Assembly: GCA_937925925.1 (NCBI GenBank)
Contig: CALANA010000034.1
Location: 1 to 49,857, forward strand
Direction of reading: 5' to 3'
DNA: 49,857 bases
Origin: an uncultured Chloroflexales bacterium
GTDB taxonomy: Bacteria; Chloroflexota; Chloroflexia; Chloroflexales; Chloroflexaceae
Below are positions 34,935 through 45,297 of this stretch, one piece after another (positions within the stretch are counted from its first letter, which is position 1; each line of letters starts with the position of its first letter). A model generated the notes under the pieces. That model was not told the DNA's origin, searched no databases, and saw nothing but the letters and a program-made list of their open reading frames with translations. A program made the position numbers and the translations under genes.

Positions 34935-35243
34935 AGTATAATGGTACAGACACCGGCGCTTATTAACACGGAGTACGCGATCGCTCACACAAAATGTCCC
35001 TTCACCTTCGCTCAGAGCTTGCCCTGAGCGCAGTCGAACGGGACAAGCTTTTTTGCCTGCGGCAGCATGGATGAAACACTTTTCCCTGCCAGATTTTCGC
35101 CTACTACGAAATTTGGCAGGGAAACAGAATAAAGTACCGCCACAATACCAACCATACGATCTGGTTTAGCACGTCCCATTCGTGCATAAAGTATCTTCAT
35201 TATCATAATCCACTACAGAGCTATGTCATAGTAAGGAAAATCC

Positions 35244-36263
35244 ATGACCACGACCGAAACACCAATACTTGATTTTGTGCTACGCAATTACACTAACTTC
35301 AATGCCCGTGCCACCCGTGATGCGCTCCTCGCCTACTGGCAGCATATTGCCGCCGGGGGTAAGATGTTCTGGGCGATAGCCGGAGCGATGTCATCGGCCC
35401 GCCTGGGGATTACGCTGGCACCGGCCATTCGTGCCGGTTTGATCCACGGCCTCTCGGTGACGGGGGCCAACCTTGAGGAGTCGCTGTTTCGGCTCGTGGC
35501 CCACGAACACTACCAGGATTTTCCCAACTATCGCTATCTGCGCAAGGAGGACGACGCCCGCATTCTGAACGAACGCATGCGACGCGTGACTGACACCAGT
35601 ATCCCCGAAGATGAAGCCTTCCGTGCAGTCGAAAAAATTATTGTCCCAATGTGGATGGATGCCTCGCGCCAGGGGCAACGGCGCTTCTGGCACGAATATT
35701 TCTATGAACTGGTGCAGGCAGTCGGGCCAGAATTGCAGTCCGGGCCACCGCAGGAGTGCTGGTTGCTGGCGGCGGCACAGGCCAACCTGCCAGTGGTAGT
35801 TCCCGGTTATGAGGACTCGACGTTTGGTAATATTTTTGCCTCATATGTCAAAACCGGTGAATGCCAACCCAGCATTGTGAAATCGGGGATTGAGTATATG
35901 GCGTGGTTCTACGATGTATACCACACCCTGTCAGCCGGGGCCGGAGTGGGCTTCTTTCAGATCGGCGGTGGGATTGCGGGCGACTTTCCGATCTGTGTCG
36001 TACCATCGATCAAATATGATCTTCAGCAACCGGTGCAACCCTGGGCCTATTTCTGCCAGATTTCTGACTCAACCACATCCTATGGCTCGTATTCCGGGGC
36101 AACGCCCAACGAGAAAATTACCTGGGATAAGCTTACGACAGAGACCCCCATGTTCGTCATCGAATCCGATGCAACCATTGTGGCTCCCTTGATACTCAGT
36201 GCATTATTAGAGTGCCAACAACATCCGGTTGCAGCACATGCGCTGATTGCTGCGCATCGCTAA
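35244..36263 (+). CDS. Deoxyhypusine synthase-like protein
   Basis: This NAD-dependent enzyme-fold protein of 339 residues belongs to the deoxyhypusine synthase family. The C-terminal motif YGSYSGATPNEKITWDKL (280-297) corresponds to the family SGAxPDExxSWGK, with the active-site Lys at K296. VGFFQIGGGIAGDFPICVVP (235-254) and SLFRLVAHEHY (80-90) are also family-like. True deoxyhypusine synthase modifies eIF5A, which bacteria lack. Bacterial relatives are thought to act on small polyamines, for example as homospermidine synthases. A GTAAGGAAAA ribosome site precedes the ATG. No polyamine gene is adjacent. Confidence 0.85.
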   Translation: MTTTETPILDFVLRNYTNFNARATRDALLAYWQHIAAGGKMFWAIAGAMSSARLGITLAPAIRAGLIHGLSVTGANLEESLFRLVAHEHYQDFPNYRYLRKEDDARILNERMRRVTDTSIPEDEAFRAVEKIIVPMWMDASRQGQRRFWHEYFYELVQAVGPELQSGPPQECWLLAAAQANLPVVVPGYEDSTFGNIFASYVKTGECQPSIVKSGIEYMAWFYDVYHTLSAGAGVGFFQIGGGIAGDFPICVVPSIKYDLQQPVQPWAYFCQISDSTTSYGSYSGATPNEKITWDKLTTETPMFVIESDATIVAPLILSALLECQQHPVAAHALIAAHR

Positions 36264-36373
36264 CACTCTATTTTAGGTCTCGGCGTTGCTATGTTAATCT
36301 ACAGAAGTTCTGGTCAGAGACATAGAGAATGTGTTACAATACTCGCATTCGCATCGTAACGAAAGGTATAGCT

Positions 36374-36697
36374 ATGCGTATTGTGCATGTCTTTGTTCAT
36401 GTCAAACCAGATTGTCTGGATGCTTTCAAGGCTGCAACGCTTGACAATGCCAGCCATAGCATTCAGGAACCAGGCGTGGTACGCTTTGATGTTATTCAAC
36501 AAGCGGATGACCCGACACGCTTTGTGCTGATGGAGATCTATCGTACTGATGAGGCTCCGGCGCAACACAAGGCCACTGCCCACTATGCCCGCTGGCGCGA
36601 CACCGTGGCCGATATGATGGCCGAACCACGCACAAGTATCACCTACACTGCGGTTTTCCCGGCTGACACACAGTGGGAGTTGCCTGATGCGGTTTGA
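36374..36697 (+). CDS. ABM-domain protein (antibiotic biosynthesis monooxygenase/LsrG-like)
   Basis: This is a small ferredoxin-like-fold protein of 107 residues. [22 protein letters not shown] at the start, [21 protein letters not shown] and [19 protein letters not shown] are typical of ABM proteins such as YgiN and LsrG, which act on quinols or on signalling sugars without metal. I start at ATG 36374 after GAAAGG. The last 11 bases overlap the alcohol dehydrogenase gene, so the two proteins are made together and probably work on successive steps. Confidence 0.88.
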   Translation: MRIVHVFVHVKPDCLDAFKAATLDNASHSIQEPGVVRFDVIQQADDPTRFVLMEIYRTDEAPAQHKATAHYARWRDTVADMMAEPRTSITYTAVFPADTQWELPDAV

Positions 36698-37844
36698 ATT
36701 TGCCACCGCGACACGCATCGTGTTCGGTGCTGGTACACTGCGTGAAGTGGGATCATTGGCATCCGCACTCGGTCAGCGAGCATTCGTGGTGGGCGGTAGT
36801 TCTACTACCCGCCTGGCACCGCTCCTTGATCAGTTGCACGCGCAGGGTATCATCACCACGATTTTCACCGTTGATCATGAGCCAACGGTAGCATCAGTAC
36901 TCGCAGGTATGCAACAGGCGCAGAATGCCAACAGCGATCTAGTGATCGGCATGGGCGGCGGCAGTGTCATCGATACCGGCAAAGCCATCGCTGCATTGCT
37001 CACCAACCCCGGTGATCCGCTGGACTACCTGGAAGTTGTTGGACGTGGTCAACCGCTGACCATTCCTGCCGCACCTTATATCGCCCTGCCCACCACGGCT
37101 GGCACCGGTGCCGAAGTCACGCGCAATGCCGTCCTGGCCGTCCCAGAGCGGCGCGTGAAGGTCAGTATGCGCAGCCCGTTGATGCTGCCCCGGCTGGCGC
37201 TGATCGATCCCGAACTCACGCTGGATCTGCCACCCACGATCACCGCCAGCACCGGGATGGATGCGCTGACACAGTGTATTGAGCCATATGTTTCCCCTGC
37301 CGCCACACCATTGACGGATGGATTTTGTCGCGAAGGGATTGCCCGTGCCGCCCGCTCTCTGCGCCAGGCCTATCACCACGGCCATGATCTGTCAGCCCGC
37401 ACCGATATGGCTATCGCCAGCCTGTGTGGTGGCCTGGCTCTGGCGAATGCAAAGCTCGGTGCCGTACATGGCTTTGCAGCACCCCTGGGCGGCATGTTTC
37501 CACTAGCCCACGGTGTTGTCTGCGCTCGCCTGCTGCCATTTGTGATGGCGGCCAATGTGCAAGCATTACAGGCACGTGCGCCAGACTCACCTGCGCTGGC
37601 CCGTTACGATCAGATCGCCCAGATCGTCACCGGTCAGAGTACGGCCCGCGCCGCCGATGGCGTGACGTGGGTGCAGCAGCTTGGCAGTGAACTGAACCTT
37701 CCATCCCTATCCACATCCGGTATCACAGCAGCCGATATACCTACAGTGGTCGCCCAGGCCAGACGTGCCAGCAGTATGCAGGGCAATCCAGTCGCACTGA
37801 CCGAAGCTGAACTAACTGACATCCTTCAGCATGCCATCCAGTAA
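36687..37844 (+). CDS. Iron-type alcohol dehydrogenase/maleylacetate reductase family protein
   Basis: This group III dehydrogenase has 385 residues. The NAD-binding loop reads [18 protein letters not shown], followed by [16 protein letters not shown]. The metal site has D in [10 protein letters not shown], then H in [11 protein letters not shown] and H in LAHGVV. The usual second ligand, His in DALTHxxE, is Gln here. A subfamily with DALTQxxEPxVS exists, so this change is not unique, but it argues against assuming iron binding of the FucO kind. The start overlaps the ABM gene. The substrate is unknown. Confidence 0.88.
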   Translation: MRFEFATATRIVFGAGTLREVGSLASALGQRAFVVGGSSTTRLAPLLDQLHAQGIITTIFTVDHEPTVASVLAGMQQAQNANSDLVIGMGGGSVIDTGKAIAALLTNPGDPLDYLEVVGRGQPLTIPAAPYIALPTTAGTGAEVTRNAVLAVPERRVKVSMRSPLMLPRLALIDPELTLDLPPTITASTGMDALTQCIEPYVSPAATPLTDGFCREGIARAARSLRQAYHHGHDLSARTDMAIASLCGGLALANAKLGAVHGFAAPLGGMFPLAHGVVCARLLPFVMAANVQALQARAPDSPALARYDQIAQIVTGQSTARAADGVTWVQQLGSELNLPSLSTSGITAADIPTVVAQARRASSMQGNPVALTEAELTDILQHAIQ

Positions 37845-38015
37845 AACCAGGTTAGCCGCACTGCATATCACGGATTTAACTGAATTTCCAGAAATAAACA
37901 CGCCTATGTCGTAACCTGCGGGTCTACGCAACGGTATAGTATGTATAATGCCGAGTTGAGGACAGGACTGTAGCATCTTGTGAGTACTTCTTATCTCGTA
38001 GGCAGGAGGCACGTG

Positions 38016-38471
38016 ATGAATTCAGTAAAAGGGACGCTTAATTCCGTACAGTTGATCGGACGGCTTGGTCGTGACCCCGAATTACGGGTTACCTCGGGCG
38101 GTACAGGAGTCTGTGAATTTAGTGTAGCAACCAACCGTATTGCGGGTCGTAATGCAAACGGTGAACGCGAGTATGCCACCGAATGGATCAATGTTCAGGT
38201 CTGGGAAAAACTGGCTGATGTGTGCAATACGTATTTGCGCAAAGGCCGGCGAGTCATGGTTTCTGGAAGCTTACGCACCGACTCCTGGGAAGATCGAGAT
38301 ACAGGCCAACGTCGCTACAAAACCTATGTGCGGGGCTACGAGGTCATGTTTCTCGATACGCCTGATGGCAGTCATGAACCACGAGTTATCCGCGAGTCCG
38401 ATGAGTCGCTCTACGACAGCAGTGACACAACGGTACCGGAGATCGAAGAAGATCAGGATATCCCATTTTAG
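38016..38471 (+). CDS. ssb: Single-stranded DNA-binding protein
   Basis: This is a typical bacterial SSB of 151 residues. The OB fold begins LNSVQLIGRLGRDPELRVT and continues through FSVATNR, EWINVQVWEKLADVCNTYL, KGRRVMVSGSLRTDSWED and YVRGYEVMFLD. A linker leads to the acidic tip EEDQDIPF, which recruits partner proteins. I start at the ATG at 38016, after the strong site AGGAGG; a GTG at 37980 gives 12 more residues but has no site. A TATAAT box at 37944-37949 may be its -10 element. Confidence 0.96.
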   Translation: MNSVKGTLNSVQLIGRLGRDPELRVTSGGTGVCEFSVATNRIAGRNANGEREYATEWINVQVWEKLADVCNTYLRKGRRVMVSGSLRTDSWEDRDTGQRRYKTYVRGYEVMFLDTPDGSHEPRVIRESDESLYDSSDTTVPEIEEDQDIPF

Positions 38472-39131
38472 TACTCTTACGCGCTTTATTTTGACCACGG
38501 GGATACCGAAAGCATCAGAGCATCACGTATCTAACGTAGCGCTATGTTCTCCGTGTCTCCGTGGTAGATCATGGACAGAACGCTGCGTAGCAGCAGAATA
38601 CATACCACAACCAGGCCACAATATGCCTATAGCAATCCTGACATAACAGCACTTACGCGGTAGCTTGACACTCATGTTCTTTTCGTATACAGCGAAAATT
38701 TGGAGTAAAAAACAGATGTAGTGGCAGCACTTGCTCTGCCGAAGGCGAACAGACGAACGGGCAATACCAGCACGTAAGAGGTGTAACGTGAGTCATATAA
38801 AACCGGAGTTCCGGCTTGAGCCTGGATGGAGCAGTACCCTGGCTCAAGCCGGGACTACTCCAATGTAACTGTTCACGTTTGGGATAATACGCACACCTGG
38901 GAGCGAGAGCATCCTGCCCTCGCTCCCAGGTGCAAAGTGAACATTTACACTCCGATTGACTACTGGAATAGGCTTGCTCTATTACAATTGATGCGCTGAG
39001 GTGCTATAATACGTTATAATCAGATAGCATAAGTTTAGAAATACCACTATAAGTATGCGCTATTGTCAGATAGCAGCTTTGTCCAGGAGTACCTATCGAC
39101 AATCGCATGAGTTACTCTGATGGATTGAAGA
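38472..39131. other. Intergenic region made of repeat elements
   Basis: No gene is seen. Repeats include TATAGCAATCCTGACA (38632) followed by a degenerate ACTTACGCGGT end (38649), a TTCCGGCTTGAGCCTGG/CTGGCTCAAGCCGGGA palindrome (38808-38854), a CCTGGGAGCGAGAGCAT/CCCTCGCTCCCAGG palindrome (38886-38931) and the closing GGAATAGGCTTGCTCTA (38966-38982). Together they form a composite of about 350 bases. Confidence 0.55.
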
Positions 39132-40493
39132 ATGCCCCACGTATCAGCTCCGACATCTATTGCAGTGGATCGACTTATCAACAATTTGCAACGCCTGTGC
39201 GCTCAACCCACAAGTAGCGGACAGATGCATGAATTGGTGACTGCTGCCAATCTTGTGGCCGAGTTATTGCGTCAGGTAGGGTTGGCGGTCAAAGTGGTTC
39301 AAACAGCAGGAGCGCCGGTGGTACTAGGCTGGAAAGCAGGGCGTACACCGTTTACCTTGTTGCTCTATCATCACTACGATGTTGCCCCAACTGGCCCCTG
39401 GCGCGCATGGTTCCACGAGCCATTTCAACTCGCAGAACGTGAAGGAGTCATCTATGGTCGGGGAGTCGCCCATGGCAAAGGCCCGCTCGTCGCACATATG
39501 GAGGCACTGCGCGCATTGCTCACAACTGAAGGCAACCTCCCGTGTGGCCTGGTGGTCGTCGTTGAAGGCGCTGGATTAACCGGCAGTCCCGATCTGGAAG
39601 AGGTCATTCGGCAGCATACCGACGTACTGCGGGCAGATGCTGGTCTGGGCAGTCATGGCGAGCGCGATAGTCAGAAGCAGCCATTTTGCTACAGTGGTAG
39701 CAAAGGCCTGTTGCAAATTGAACTGGAGGCCAGTGGCTCTGCACATACTCTGCCACCGGGCCTGGCTGCAAGTGTGATCAATCCTGCCTGGCGACTCATC
39801 TGGGCCCTGGGGCATTTGAAGGGTGAAGACGAAGATATTCGTATTAACGGCTTCTATGACATGGTAGAAGGTCCCACGCGCAATGAAAACATGGTACTCC
39901 GGCAAACAAAGCTGGATGAAACTGATCGTATGGCTGCCTGGAACTTGCCTGAGTTTTTGTTTGGCATGACCGGCATTTCACTTGTACGGGCCGAAGTGAC
40001 GCTCCCAACCTGTAATCTCTCTTCGTTCAAGGTTAAGCCCGATAGTCACCTGGCGAGTATTCCCACCGTGGCAACAGCACGGCTCGATTTTCATCTCGTT
40101 CCAGCCCAGCATCCTGATGTTATTCTGGGTCTGGTACAGGAGCAACTTATCGCTCGCAGTTGTGTCGATATTAAGCTGACCCGATTACCGGGTGGTTATC
40201 CACCTGCTCGCACTCCGCCCGATCATCCTTTTATCCAACACCTGGTTGCAAGTGGAATCCCGGTCTATGGCGAACCGCTCACTCTTTTACCCTCTGGCCC
40301 TTTTAGCCAACCGCTGGCGCTCTTTGCCCAACACCTGCAGATCCCAGTTGGTACGGTGGCCCTGGCACGCAATGACAGTGCTATTCTGGCTGCTAACGAA
40401 CATCTACCCTTGGAAGACCTGGTGCGCCATGGGCAACTGCTGATCGAGTTGATGGTTGCATGTGGAGGTCAAGCCAGTTCAGTCGGCCGGTAG
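39132..40493 (+). CDS. M20-fold protein lacking most catalytic residues (probable pseudoenzyme)
   Basis: This protein of 453 residues is clearly of the M20 peptidase/carnosinase family: LLLYHHYDVAPTGPW (77-90), IYGRGVAHGKGPLVAHMEAL (107-126), and SSFKVKPDSHLASIPTVATA later. The site is mostly gone. H81-x-D83 remains, but the bridging Asp of GRGxxDxKG is H114/G115, the Glu pair of EGxEExGS is G148-L149, the DLHSG histidine is replaced by Pro, and the last His motif (HxPNE) reads LAANE. All changes are substitutions within an intact frame, so it is not a decayed gene. It may bind a ligand or act as a partner subunit. Confidence 0.8.
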   Translation: MPHVSAPTSIAVDRLINNLQRLCAQPTSSGQMHELVTAANLVAELLRQVGLAVKVVQTAGAPVVLGWKAGRTPFTLLLYHHYDVAPTGPWRAWFHEPFQLAEREGVIYGRGVAHGKGPLVAHMEALRALLTTEGNLPCGLVVVVEGAGLTGSPDLEEVIRQHTDVLRADAGLGSHGERDSQKQPFCYSGSKGLLQIELEASGSAHTLPPGLAASVINPAWRLIWALGHLKGEDEDIRINGFYDMVEGPTRNENMVLRQTKLDETDRMAAWNLPEFLFGMTGISLVRAEVTLPTCNLSSFKVKPDSHLASIPTVATARLDFHLVPAQHPDVILGLVQEQLIARSCVDIKLTRLPGGYPPARTPPDHPFIQHLVASGIPVYGEPLTLLPSGPFSQPLALFAQHLQIPVGTVALARNDSAILAANEHLPLEDLVRHGQLLIELMVACGGQASSVGR

Positions 40494-40719
40494 GAGGTGG
40501 CTCTGTGTCCCAGTTTCCCAGCTCATTTACTTTGATTTGATAGGAGTTACGTGACAGAAGTTATGTGGTTGCTCGCAAAAACGTCTTTGGTAACGCTGTC
40601 GAACGACTAAAGTCGTTACTACATGTGTTACGTCAAAATGTAGCGCATCAGTCCTCATTTGACGCTGATTGATGAGCATGGTAGGATGAATAGGATGCAG
40701 TATACATTGTGCATCACGA
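40494..40719. other. Short gap before the CAU tRNA
   Basis: This holds a degenerate GGAGTTACGTGACAG end (40544-40558), the palindrome ACGACTAAAGTCGTT (40603-40617) and a possible tRNA promoter (TTGACG at 40659, 17 bases, TAGGAT at 40682). Confidence 0.45.
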
Positions 40720-40795
<76 letters not shown>

Positions 40796-40801
40796 GTGTT
40801 A

Positions 40802-40833
40802 GCGACGGACGGCTCAAGGTTCGTCGCTTTTTT
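40802..40833 (+). terminator. Terminator after the CAU tRNA
   Basis: The stem GCGACGGAC/GTTCGTCGC (8 of 9 pairs) has the loop GGCTCAAG and is followed by six T. It lies six bases after the tRNA. Confidence 0.8.
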
Positions 40834-40914
40834 GGTATCTGAGTCAGAAAGCTGGTCTATATCGGGTCATCCGCGTGGATACGAAACACATGGCATAGTG
40901 CGATTGGTGCTGCT

Positions 40915-42462
40915 ATGACCACTGAACAAGTGCGTAACGCGGTGTGCGCCGCTCTTAGCCAGGTAGGGTTGTTTCGACCAGATGCAATCCTGATCGCGGC
41001 TGTCTCCGGTGGGCCAGACTCTCTTTGCCTGCTGCATGTGTTGTGGCAACTGCAAGCTGAGAATGGGCCACAAATACACGTGGCTCATCTCGATCATGGG
41101 TTTCGGGGCGAGCAATCAGCGACAGAGGCCCGTTTTGTGCGACAGACGGCAGAAGCCTGGGGGCTACCAACGACTGTTGCACGGCGTGATGTACCATCCA
41201 TTGCCCGTCTGCAACGACGGAATGCCCATGCCACTGCCCGTGATGTACGCTACGCTTTTCTGGCTGGTGTTGCGCAGACCCAGCAAGCGCATGCGGTGGT
41301 CGTCGGGCATCAGGCTGATGATCAGGCCGAAACCGTGTTGCTCCACCTGTTACACGGGGCCGGGCTAGCCGGATTACGTGGTATGCGAGCAGTGGTACCC
41401 TGGCCCGAATGGAGGCAACGAGGATGGCAGGAATTGAGTAACGACACAATGCTCACACGAGACAACCAGCAGTACCCGCACACAGTACAACCACAGGCAT
41501 CCACGCCACTGTTGCTACGCCCACTCCTGTCGATTACCCGCACCCAGGTTGAACAGTACTGCCAGGAATATGCCCTGACCCCCCAGCATGATCCTTCTAA
41601 CCAGGCTGCACGGTATCGTCGTAGCCGTATTCGAGCCGAGTTGCTGCCCTATCTTGCAACCTATAATCAGCACATTGCTGCGGCACTCACACGCACGGCA
41701 CAGATTTGTGGCGATGATTATGCCTATATTCAATCCCAGCTTGATCGGGTATGGCCCGATCTGGCAACAGAGCAATCGGATATGATCCTTTTTGATCGAG
41801 AACACTGGAATGGCCTGCCAGTTGTATTACAACGCTATGCATTACGACGAGCCGCACAACAATTGGTAGGCCATGACGGCTTGAGTTATGAACAGATAGA
41901 AGCGGGGCGCAAGGCAGCGTCTTGCACAACAGGCTATCAACACACACTGGGAGCCAGCCTGTTGTTACGTGTTGATGCTACGCATGTTATGTTGATACGT
42001 ATGGATCGTCAGGGCATTGATCCAACCAGGGTATTACGCGCTTCAGCATCATCCTACGGTCTCCCCCAGATGGAGATCAAACAACTGCCACTACGGGTTC
42101 CCGGTACAACCCGGTTGGGAGCGGGTTGGCAGGTTGTAAGTAGTTATACCAGACCCGCCAGGTTGCCAGCCGACAATCATTGGCGCTGGTGGGTAGCACT
42201 CGATGCAGAAACCCTTGCTGGTGCCCTGCATATGCGTTGCCGACAACCAGGTGATCGGTTTCGTCCGGCTGGTGGGCGTGGCAGCCGGAAATTACAGGAC
42301 TTTTTTGTTGACGTTAAATTGCCGCATGCACTGCGTGATGCCTGGCCGCTGCTGGCAACACCCAGCGCGATTGTATGGGTTGCTGGATTACGGGCCGATG
42401 CCCGATTTCAGGCGACGCCGGAAACCCGGCATACACTGTGGGTAACATTGACACCGATCTAG
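40915..42462 (+). CDS. tilS: tRNA(Ile)-lysidine synthetase
   Basis: TilS puts lysine on C34 of tRNA-Ile(CAU) so that it reads AUA. The protein has 515 residues. The PP-loop SGGPDS is at 31-36, followed by [13 protein letters not shown] and [27 protein letters not shown], which are diagnostic. [14 protein letters not shown] and a C-terminal substrate-binding domain ([21 protein letters not shown]) are present. It is followed by hpt and ftsH, the order conserved in many bacteria. Confidence 0.96.
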   Translation: MTTEQVRNAVCAALSQVGLFRPDAILIAAVSGGPDSLCLLHVLWQLQAENGPQIHVAHLDHGFRGEQSATEARFVRQTAEAWGLPTTVARRDVPSIARLQRRNAHATARDVRYAFLAGVAQTQQAHAVVVGHQADDQAETVLLHLLHGAGLAGLRGMRAVVPWPEWRQRGWQELSNDTMLTRDNQQYPHTVQPQASTPLLLRPLLSITRTQVEQYCQEYALTPQHDPSNQAARYRRSRIRAELLPYLATYNQHIAAALTRTAQICGDDYAYIQSQLDRVWPDLATEQSDMILFDREHWNGLPVVLQRYALRRAAQQLVGHDGLSYEQIEAGRKAASCTTGYQHTLGASLLLRVDATHVMLIRMDRQGIDPTRVLRASASSYGLPQMEIKQLPLRVPGTTRLGAGWQVVSSYTRPARLPADNHWRWWVALDAETLAGALHMRCRQPGDRFRPAGGRGSRKLQDFFVDVKLPHALRDAWPLLATPSAIVWVAGLRADARFQATPETRHTLWVTLTPI

Positions 42463-42488
42463 AACGGACTTGCAGCAAAGGGATGCCT

Positions 42489-43037
42489 ATGGATATAGAC
42501 ATTGAGCGCGTACTGATATCAGAGACACACATTCAGGCCAGAGTAGCTGAATTAGGGGCACGGATTAGCCATGACTATGCTGGTGTCGATAACCTCTTGT
42601 TAGTCGGCGTCCTCAAGGGTTGTATGATGTTTATCGTTGACCTGGCGCGAAGCATTCATCTGCCGCTGGCGGTCGATTTTATTGCCATTTCCAGTTATGG
42701 TCAGAGTACTGAGTCGAGTGGAGTAGTACGCTTGCTCAAAGATCTGGATACTGATATTACCGGCTGGCATGTGTTAATTGTTGAAGACATTATTGATAGC
42801 GGGCTAACGCTGGACTACCTGTGTAGCCAGCTTGAACGGCGGAACCCGGCCAGTCTACGTGTCTGTGCCTTGCTGAATAAACCGGAACGACGTATTGCGA
42901 ATATTATGGTAGACTATCTGGGGTTTGACATTCCCAATGAATTTGTTGTAGGCTATGGACTGGACTTTGGCGAACGCTATCGCAACCTGGCCTATATCGG
43001 TATTCTCAAACCAGAAGTCTATACCCATACATTGTAG
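42489..43037 (+). CDS. hpt: Hypoxanthine phosphoribosyltransferase
   Basis: This purine salvage enzyme of 182 residues converts hypoxanthine or guanine with PRPP to the nucleotide. [18 protein letters not shown] is followed by [16 protein letters not shown] and the PRPP motif [16 protein letters not shown], with E99-D100. LLNKPERR and DFGERYRNL complete the signature. I start at the ATG at 42489, six bases after AAAGGG; an ATG at 42483 would sit directly against that site. Confidence 0.95.
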   Translation: MDIDIERVLISETHIQARVAELGARISHDYAGVDNLLLVGVLKGCMMFIVDLARSIHLPLAVDFIAISSYGQSTESSGVVRLLKDLDTDITGWHVLIVEDIIDSGLTLDYLCSQLERRNPASLRVCALLNKPERRIANIMVDYLGFDIPNEFVVGYGLDFGERYRNLAYIGILKPEVYTHTL

Positions 43038-43066
43038 AGGATGAGCATCGATAGTCAGAGAACTCC

Positions 43067-43095
43067 TTGCCGCTACTACACCCTTTTGGTATAAT
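43067..43095 (+). promoter_or_regulatory. Sigma-70 promoter of ftsH
   Basis: TTGCCG (43067) and TATAAT (43090) are spaced by 17 bases. ftsH therefore has its own start in addition to any read-through from hpt, giving a leader of about 95 bases. Confidence 0.7.
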
Positions 43096-43196
43096 GCTAT
43101 CATCTCAGCCTGATCTTAACAAACTCCCGCACGTTCTCAGACACAGTCTGAGGCCACATTCAGAGGTATCATTCCACAAAGAGAAGGATAGAGAGC

Positions 43197-45146
43197 ATGG
43201 GTGATAACCGTTGGCTCAAAAATAGTTTCGTGTATTTAATCATTCTAGTCGCCGCGCTGGCACTCTTTTTTCAATATTTTGGGCAAAGTACCACGCAGAG
43301 CGATGAGATAGGAATTGCGCAAGTCATTAGTGATGCCCGCGCTGGCAAAATTAAGGAGATTGAAGCTCAGGCGGGCGATGAACAAATTATTATCACGCGC
43401 CTGGATAATCCTAATACCAAATACCGATCACGCATGGAAAGCCGTGACAGCATTATGTCGCTGCTGGCACAGTACGATGTTCCATTGCAACTTCCTGATG
43501 GGCAACAACTGGTGGTCAATGTTAAACCCGCACCAGCCTGGGGTGGGCTGTTGAGCATTGTCACTGTTCTGTTACCAACACTGCTCTTGATCGGCTTTTT
43601 TGTCTTCTTCATGCGTCAGGCACAGGGCAGCAACAATCAAGCACTTTCCTTTGGCAAGAGCCGTGCCCGTATGTTCGCGGGCGATAAGCCAACCATTACG
43701 TTTGCCGATGTTGCTGGTCAAGAAGAGGCCAAGCAAGATCTGACCGAAGTGGTTGAGTTTTTAAAATACCCCGATAAGTTTGCCGCTCTGGGTGCCCGTA
43801 TTCCACGCGGTGTGCTTATGGTGGGGCCGCCCGGAACTGGTAAAACGTTGCTTTCACGCGCAGTGGCGGGCGAAGCCGGGGTACCTTTCTTTTCGATCAG
43901 CGGCTCTGAGTTTGTTGAGATGTTTGTGGGTGTCGGTGCCAGTCGTGTGCGCGACCTTTTTGACCAGGCCAAGCGCAACGCACCATGTATCGTCTTTATT
44001 GACGAGATCGACGCGGTCGGTCGTCAGCGGGGAGCTGGTCTGGGTGGGTCACACGATGAGCGTGAGCAGACACTCAACCAGATTCTGGTTGAGATGGATG
44101 GCTTTGATACGAATACGAATGTGATTATTATCGCCGCTACCAACCGGCCAGACGTCCTTGATCCGGCGCTGGTGCGACCGGGACGTTTTGACCGTCAGGT
44201 CGTGCTGGATGCACCCGATGTCCGTGGACGCACAGCCGTCCTGAAGGTACATGTGAAGGGCAAACCGCTTGAAGACGATGTGAACCTGGAGGTTATTGCC
44301 CGACAAACTCCTGGTTTTTCTGGCGCTGATCTCATGAATGCGGTGAACGAGGCAGCCATTCTTGCTGCCCGACGCTCCAAGAAGAAGATCGGTATGTCGG
44401 AACTGCAAGATGCAATCGAGCGGGTGATGATGGGTGGGCCTGAGCGCCGGAGCCGAGTGATGACTGATCGTGAAAAGCTAATTACAGCGTATCACGAGTC
44501 TGGACATGCAATTGTTGCCCAGGCGATGCCTGATGCAAACCCGGTGCAGAAGGTGACGATTATTCCACGGGGGATGGCTGGCGGTTATACGCTCATGATA
44601 CCCGACGAGGATCGCCGTTACTATAGCTCATCTATGTTTGAGGCTCAACTGGCAATGGCCCTTGGCGGTCGTGCAGCCGAGGAGATTGTATTTGGCGACA
44701 TTACCACGGGAGCCAGCGGTGACATTAGTACGGTGACAAAGACGGCACGTTCGATGATCACACGTTATGGCATGAGCGCTAAACTTGGCCCGATTGCCTT
44801 TGGTGAAAAGGATGAGTTGATCTTCCTGGGCCGCGAGATTAGCGAGCAACGCAACTACAGCGAAGATGTGGCAAAGATTATTGATGAAGAAGTTCATCGG
44901 CTGGTTTCTGAAGCCTATCATCGGGCAATGACTATTCTGGAAAAGTATCGCCCGGTGTTAAACGATATGGCGAATGCACTGCTTGAGTTTGAAACACTTG
45001 AAGGGGATCGCCTGCGTGACGTGCTTGGTCGTATTCCACGCGGTAGTTTTGAGTTGAATGGTAAAAAAGGTGGCGTTGAAAAAGGTGAAGGGATGACACC
45101 CGAAGTGGTCGCCCCAGGTGGTATGACTTCACCCCTTCCTGCCTGA
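43197..45146 (+). CDS. ftsH: ATP-dependent zinc metalloprotease FtsH
   Basis: This membrane-anchored AAA protease of 649 residues degrades misfolded and regulatory membrane proteins. Two helices (about 10-27 and 115-138) flank a small periplasmic domain. The AAA module has Walker A GPPGTGKT at 210-217, Walker [12 protein letters not shown] and the second region of homology ([21 protein letters not shown]). The protease site is H433-E434-x2-H437 in YHESGHA, with a later [21 protein letters not shown] that holds the third metal ligand region. The C-terminal tail is Gly- and Pro-rich. An AGAAGGATAG site precedes the ATG. Confidence 0.98.
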   Translation: MGDNRWLKNSFVYLIILVAALALFFQYFGQSTTQSDEIGIAQVISDARAGKIKEIEAQAGDEQIIITRLDNPNTKYRSRMESRDSIMSLLAQYDVPLQLPDGQQLVVNVKPAPAWGGLLSIVTVLLPTLLLIGFFVFFMRQAQGSNNQALSFGKSRARMFAGDKPTITFADVAGQEEAKQDLTEVVEFLKYPDKFAALGARIPRGVLMVGPPGTGKTLLSRAVAGEAGVPFFSISGSEFVEMFVGVGASRVRDLFDQAKRNAPCIVFIDEIDAVGRQRGAGLGGSHDEREQTLNQILVEMDGFDTNTNVIIIAATNRPDVLDPALVRPGRFDRQVVLDAPDVRGRTAVLKVHVKGKPLEDDVNLEVIARQTPGFSGADLMNAVNEAAILAARRSKKKIGMSELQDAIERVMMGGPERRSRVMTDREKLITAYHESGHAIVAQAMPDANPVQKVTIIPRGMAGGYTLMIPDEDRRYYSSSMFEAQLAMALGGRAAEEIVFGDITTGASGDISTVTKTARSMITRYGMSAKLGPIAFGEKDELIFLGREISEQRNYSEDVAKIIDEEVHRLVSEAYHRAMTILEKYRPVLNDMANALLEFETLEGDRLRDVLGRIPRGSFELNGKKGGVEKGEGMTPEVVAPGGMTSPLPA

Positions 45147-45182
45147 TACAGCAGACTTATAGCCTGATCTAGATGATGTTGA

Positions 45183-45217
45183 GCAAAGGGAGTGTGCCAC
45201 TGGCATGCTCCCTTTGC
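45183..45217. terminator. Hairpin between ftsH and ubiX
   Basis: The 16-base arms GCAAAGGGAGTGTGCC and GGCATGCTCCCTTTGC pair at 14 positions around ACT. There is no T run, so it may slow or protect the transcript rather than end it. Confidence 0.5.
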
Positions 45218-45297
45218 CACAGCTATGGTCAAAAAGTCGCGTTGATACTCTCCGTGGATACATATGTCGTCCGATCTGGAAATTATTTGAGGAAATC

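Larger units (their letters stand above)
34186..35243. other. Long repeat-filled intergenic region
   Basis: This 1058-base gap holds three repeat elements (34202-34361, 34461-34595, 34645-34934) listed separately. The remaining part (34935-35243) has a CCCTTCACCTTCGCTCAGAG/TGAGCGCAGTCGAACGGGAC palindrome near 34998-35043 and a second near 35083-35123 (CCCTGCCA/TGGCAGGG). No gene is supported. Confidence 0.6.

Noticed and set aside
34715..34969. Open frames inside the repeat element, with residues such as CSCHV shared with a frame at 48879-49109
   Set aside because: The similarity comes from the shared repeat ends, not from a protein; frames differ between copies.
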